From the NCBI GenBank assembly GCA_038373885.1, contig JAWZYV010018266.1, positions 1,231,001 through 1,295,000 on the forward strand: a stretch of DNA of 64,000 bases. Reading direction: 5' to 3'. The first letter of the stretch is position 1. The number at the start of each line of letters is the position of its first letter. The stretch comes from Cheiracanthium punctorium. Lineage: Eukaryota > Arthropoda > Arachnida > Araneae > Cheiracanthiidae. Under the pieces are notes generated by a model. The model searched no databases, was not told the DNA's origin, and saw nothing but the letters and a program-made list of their open reading frames with translations. Below are positions 58,219-64,000 of this stretch, piece by piece. The position numbers and the translations under genes are program-made.

Positions 58219-61200
58219 AATATAGGGAGCGCTATCTACCGGCTAACAGTTAAACTAGTTGTGCAAAGTCAAGAAAAATCAATGACAATGTTTATGTGAT
58301 CGGTGTATTACGGGTCTGAGTAGAATTCTTCAAAAAACTTTTTTTTATCACATCTCTTATAAGGTAAGTACTGACTTTCCTATTTATTTAGAAATTCAGT
58401 CTTTACTGTACAGAAATATGACCTGGTTTAATGAGAGTCTGTGTTTAGATGGGGAGTACATTTGTTTAGTTTGTTGTTTCTCGGCATTTTCTGAGCAGTC
58501 GTACTGACGGGTAAAATGATCCATTGATAGAAGAAACTCCAGTACCTGGTCCGAGACACCATGACAGTCCTTTATATGTTCCCAAAATGCGTGACTGACC
58601 ATTACACTATTCAGTTTATTTCTGCGTTTATTGTAGGCCATAATTTTCGAATTATACACTTTTGAAATATTCCATTTTATTATTTGTTACAGTTTCTTTA
58701 AATTTAAAATTTTCATAAAATAAGTTATGCATACTATATGATTCTAAAACATTTTTTTCAGTATGTATTGCTATAATTACTTTTACATCTTTTATTTTAC
58801 CGATAAAAAAACAATTTACACTTACTTTTAATTGAAGAATCACTTTGGCCTTGTATGAGGATAAATGATTCTTCGGTCTTTTATTCCAAATTCTTTTTTT
58901 TTTCGTTACTGAATTTGGGTTTAAAATATTATTAAAATATATTAATGATGCAAAGTATAGAACCAACTATTTCGGCAAAGGGCCAAAGCTTTATTTAATT
59001 TTTATGTTTTCCTCTTAAGGGGATCACTTTAGTCCACCTTCACCTATATATATATATATATAGATAGATAGATTTTTTCTATAAGTATCATTAAGTAGCA
59101 CGAACACTATGAACTTTCAATTCACATTATCAAAAAATATTCGATGTTGAATGGATTTTTGCATAAATAATGGAAATATGTTTCGAAGAAAGTGTATTTA
59201 TATTATCGCATCTAAGCTAATTCAAATGCACACATCAATTCAAGTAAAATTCAAATGAATGTCCGGAGGTTCAATGGTAACAAAATCCTTAAAAACTTGG
59301 AATTAATATCAGAAAAATGAATGGTAACAAGGCAGATATTTTAAGATTTGAATAAATTTGCAACATACTAAGCTGTGAAATTACTGAAATACTATTCAGA
59401 GAAAGTTTTACTTCACTGCTACAAATTTAAGCTTTTCTGCATTCTGAAAGTAATATTTTTAAGTTGAAACTTACATCCAAATATTACTGACGAAAAGAGT
59501 TAATTTTCGTAAGTTGTTGTGTAACGCATGTGATACGATTTCCTATAAAATAAAATTTCACACGCATGTAAATTGGAAGGAACGCTCAAATAAAAATGCA
59601 CGACTCTTTTAGAATGATTTAGAATGATTTTAAATGGTGAGAAAAAATAAATAGCATTCTGATCTTGATAATTGTCAGTAATAAACATCACAAATATTAT
59701 CACGCCATCATAAACTATTTAGAAAAAATTTAGACAGTCGGATATGAAAACTAGTTACGTTATTTCTGCTCCTGGGAACAATTCAGAAAGGATATTTCTC
59801 CGGAGTATTGGATATCCAACTTGATGTACCGATGAAGAGTTTTCATCCCATATTAGAATTTTAGATCAACTCAAATATCTAAACTCAAAATCAAACAAAA
59901 TACTAATAACCGGTGCATTTTCAATCTCATATTTGGCATGCTCAACCCCCAGAAGCAAACGGACATCGAATGAATGCAGCTTTAATTTACTACCGATTGA
60001 GTGCAGACGTTTTCGTAAGTTCGTATAATAATAGCATTGAATTGTTTTATATTCCAGTTAACTTTTCAAATTCGAAAAGTTGTAAGATGCCGATAACTAG
60101 ATGATTTTTTGCTCAACTGTTCGGAACAAAAATAATACTATGCACATATCCCCCCCCCCTCCATTTTCACACATGTCAATTATTTAACCGTCCTACACTG
60201 TAAAGCATTTTAGTCACAAGTTTCAAGTAATTCTTAATTATATATTCCGATACAATTTTACTTCCAATGTTAGATAAGTAAGAATGCTGGCCTGTGTGGG
60301 AGTAGAACATCTTGCAGTGGAAGAAGGCTTGCTCTATTGTAACACCCGAAACGTTTGTACTGTACTTTTTCGTATGTGTGTATTATTTATAATTCTCCTT
60401 CTTATTGTTAGAATTTAAAAGAGTACAGATTTCTGATGGGGTTCTGATGATTTGAGATTCTGAGCATATTCTGAAACAGTTTTACTAAGACTAGTTTTGA
60501 GATATCCTGTAAAAAAACTATTAATATTTTGTCCATTCTTATATCAGAAGAGTGTAAGCTATCACAAAGATCTACATACTTATTTTATTATGTTGAAATG
60601 ATTTAATGTATAAATTATCATACAGAGTTATACACTGGAATCACTTAGTGTGATCCTGTGAAAGATTTGTGAATCTTTCAATTTCCGATGGAGAGAATTA
60701 TTTTATCAAACTTAATAGCTTATTATAATTTCCTTTTATTTGAAATAGATTTGCATACCTAATATAGCGCGACGTGTTAGAATTTTTTTGGGTGCTGTTG
60801 CGAATTAACTATCACCGTAAAATCTTTTTTAATAAAATACATAACATTACACATAGCAATAGTAGATATAAATTTAGCATTCATCGACGAATATTTACAG
60901 CAGTTACACCTTTACTGGAAAATGTTTAAAAAAACTGTCTTTTGTGATAAAAATTGAAAATAAATACTCATTATTTCTTCCAAAAAAGCTCTTTTTGAAA
61001 GTACATGCAACAGTTTTCTTACAAGCGAAATATTGGTTAGAGAGCAACAAAGATAGATAAATGATACGTTTAATCTTTCTATGTCAACACAAATTGAACT
61101 ACACCTTTCGAATACCACAGCCATCTATCGTAATTTGTATCATAGTAATCGATTGACACCATTTAGTGTCAACATGTGGTACCGTATCATTTCCAGATTA

Positions 61201-62563
61201 TCGTTTCGGTTGCATCATTATGCCATTATTACGTACACTACAGTTTTGAGATTCATTCTTTCTTCTTTAGATGTTGATTAATGACCAATTTTGCTCTTAA
61301 ACAATAAAAAAAATCACAAAATAATCTTTTCGGAGATTTTTTTAGAGTATCCTTCATCACAAAGGCGATTATTTATGAGGTATGGTATCTTTATTTTTTT
61401 TTTAAAGATTGTTTTCTGCTTTCAACGGGGATAATCATGATAAAACGAGAGAAGGTTTTAACCAATTTGATGGATTTTCAAATTATATTTTGCTTTGTGT
61501 GATACATTTTGTTTTATTCTCTTTTCATTTGTTTGCTTCAGGCGTATTTTAAATTTTACGCAGCAAAAAAGCTCTCTGCTTACTTACAAAGGTTAATTTC
61601 CAATTATAGTTAGCACTACACATGAGTCTGATAATATCGAGTAATCTCAGTGAGGCAGCTTAAAACTTAATCAAAAGGAAGGAATAAATAAAATGCAGGT
61701 GCTTACAATAGACATGCACACACTATTATGCTTAGAAATGTGTGAGAATTTTCTCTACAGTGAAACGAAGTGAAAGGGAAAAGGTCCGGTATATTTTTAT
61801 TCAGTGAATTTGCGGGTATCTGGCATGCTTTGCATCGAAAAATGATCTTCTTGTGTAAGAAAATTCACCCTTATGTATATTTCTTACAATAATGTACTTG
61901 TTTGTACGATAACAATATCGTTATGTGCATTGTTTTTCTATGTTTTCATCTTTTAGAGAATCATGTTAATTTGTTTATAAATGCACAGAACCTGAATCTT
62001 GCTTTCACGTGCCCCTGTCTCTTTCTTTAAAAAGTGAAGAGATTTATCATGTTGTCTAAGAGAGATATTTTGTAATGAACGAAGTCTTCCTCATTACATC
62101 GAAGCGAAAATTTCGAAGAAAAATTGAAGTGCTTGTAGATGGATTTATAAAAAAAAAATTATTATTTTCATTAACTGTTATAAACTGATGCTTTGTAGAA
62201 TTTTTGCAAAATGAGTTTTCCTGCAAAGAGAAAAATGAGACAAAATAAACTTTAAATGTTATGAACTAAATGGATAATGTTTCCCAAAAGCCCCGAGCAA
62301 AACTGTGTAACTAGGAGTTCGGAAAAACTATATGTATATTTAAAAAGAAAAAAAAAATATTAATCAGTTAAAGTGACAATGTTCGGTAGATAACGAGGTT
62401 CTTACGCTATCTACTAATGTTACTTAGATTGGATAAATCAATGTACATTTCGAACATCTTCTATGCCAAGTAGATTAAATATAGAACTTCAGAACCAGAA
62501 CAACAAGAATAAAAATAATGATATACATCTCTTGACATTGAAAAAATTCTTCTTTCTATTATA
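58219..62563. other. AT-rich, no gene recognised
   Basis: Contains short TA and TAGA repeats at 59044-59072 and a C9 run near 60151. Nothing coding is supported. Confidence 0.4.
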
Positions 62564-63331
62564 GGGTAATTCCCGGAGAGATGGACCATATTTTATCTTC
62601 GTTCTCTAAAAGCCATATATTTATATATATTTTACTTTTCACAGTATATACATATAGTATATGATATTTCTCACAAAAATCCACCCGCTCTACTCCGGGT
62701 GAGATGGACCATATGAATCGGAAAGATAGACCACCATAAAATAATGAAAAAGTTTCACATGTATTAAATTTATATATGTTTATTTTCAATAAATGAAAAT
62801 GAAAATTAAGTAACTTGAAATTAAATTAATTTTAATTAATTTATTAAGTTTACATAAATTTTTATGTGACCTTTAATATATTTGAAACTGTTTTTATGAA
62901 ATTGTTTTTGTGTTCAATGACTTAAGTTGAAACAAAACCTGGTCCATCTCTCCCGCCTAGACGTGGTCCATCTCTCCCGATTGTCCGGATGAGAAGTACA
63001 ACCCACCCTGACTCTATTGTGAATTTCACGTCGCCATTTTAGGTTGTTTGAAAGCCTGCATGCTCCCCGATATTACATCATATAAAACTAGATAGATCAC
63101 ATATAAAATAAAACTCAATGGTAGAACAATAACCATATGAAAAAAAATTATTTGACTCACCAACAGCAAATGATAATTAGCTAAAAAATTATTATGTTTT
63201 TTTAATAGCAAATAGTAGCACGCCTTACAAAATCTCTTTAAGTGTCTCACTGAGATAGTTACGCCATGTATTGATAGGCGCATTAACTAAATATTTGGCT
63301 GTTTCATCTCACTTCTATCCTGGAATTACCC
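62564..63331. mobile_element. TA-flanked element with subterminal GATGGACC repeats (768 bp)
   Basis: TA|GGGTAATTCCCGGAGAGATG at the left; the right end reads GGAATTACCC|TA. The terminal repeats match over about 10 bp and imperfectly beyond. CCGG.GAGATGGACCAT occurs in + orientation at 62573-62589 and 62695-62712 (degraded at 62719-62736), and in the opposite orientation at 62941-62955 and 62965-62979 (GGTCCATCTCTCCCG). No transposase is encoded. Confidence 0.7.
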
Positions 63332-64000
63332 TATTCAATTTGGAAGGAGCAAATCTGCAGCACTTATGACGTCGTTAAAAGTGTTCTTGAAACTTTTTTC
63401 TTTTTCTGTAAGAATAAAACTTCTAGGTCAATAGATACTACGCCGTGTCGCTTTTCGCTAAGAATTGACTTAAAATCTTAAGGGTACAGATATTGTATCG
63501 AAATATTGTACAAAAATTGTATAAAAGATGTCAAAAAGCCACCAATGTTTCAACAAAACCTTAAATAATACTCATGCTTAAATTGAAATGATATATCAAA
63601 GAATAAATTAAAAGTGTAGCATTTATAAACTGTTTTATTTCTTATGTGCAAATGCAATAAACTATTTGAAAACTATTCCTTCTCCTAAAGTACCTCCTTT
63701 TGGATAATGTGCGAATATTAGATCTCTTTTTGTCATTATAAATAAAAAATTCAAAAAATAGCATTATTTTCTTGTATATGGTTTACTAAGCTTTCAAACG
63801 ATTCAAAACTTCTGAATCACCTGTATTCTTCTTTGAGTTTAATATGCAGATATTTCTTTCTGAATGATGATAAAGCCATGTTAAATTAAAAAAAATTCAA
63901 GCATTTTAAATATTCGGAAGCACTCAGTACTGTTATTTTTGTCTCTGTACATCAAATCAATTTGAGTAGTGAGAAACGTATGCAGATGTTAAAATTTTAA
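63332..64000. other. AT-rich, no gene recognised
   Basis: Nothing supported up to the window end. Confidence 0.4.

Overview
This window looks like a piece of a large, AT-rich, intron-rich arthropod genome. A chelicerate, perhaps a spider, is my best guess, from the repeat families and the very long intron; the sequence does not prove it. There are no bacterial operons, ribosome binding sites, CRISPR arrays, rRNAs or functional tRNA genes.

The only host gene I can support is on the + strand: two coding exons (15381-15499 and 53390-53597) that together encode one immunoglobulin domain. They are in matching phase (0/0) and join as ...GAYK|VAWIK.... The domain is of the type found in Dpr-interacting proteins (DIP) and lachesin-like neuronal cell-surface receptors. 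The two halves of the Ig fold are separated by a 37,890 bp intron. The signal-peptide exon and the second Ig domain must lie outside the window or were not recognised.

Almost everything else recognisable is mobile DNA. Region by region: 1-1560 holds a decayed coding fragment and a dead DD34D transposase; 2395-3527 a tandem duplication carrying LINE 3' ends; 5670-5900 a SINE-like remnant and hairpins; 9-17 kb mostly AT-rich sequence plus the first exon.

The intron (15.5-53.4 kb) is a transposon landfill. It contains: a reverse transcriptase fragment with a mutated YxDD box; a 1.78 kb element with 702 bp inverted repeats around a DUF4817-type DNA-binding domain without a catalytic domain; a broken Ty3/gypsy integrase; a deleted mariner; a 3.07 kb Ginger-like DNA transposon (KRBA2-like integrase) with a Helitron helicase/3' end inside it; piggyBac-like, pogo-like and other MITEs; a tRNA-derived SINE; two Helitron-like elements fused head to tail with about 155 bp internal repeats; a structurally intact Tc1 transposon (346 aa DD34E transposase, matching TIRs, TA duplication); a foldback element; a 925 bp solo LTR with TATA, initiator and poly(A) signals; and several more MITEs.

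Downstream of the second exon (53.6-64 kb) are a piggyBac-like MITE, a small TACCCT-ended MITE, and a TA-flanked element with repeated GGTCCATCTC motifs in opposite orientations at its two ends. Apart from the Ig gene, only the Tc1 element has an intact full-length open reading frame of a recognised protein.
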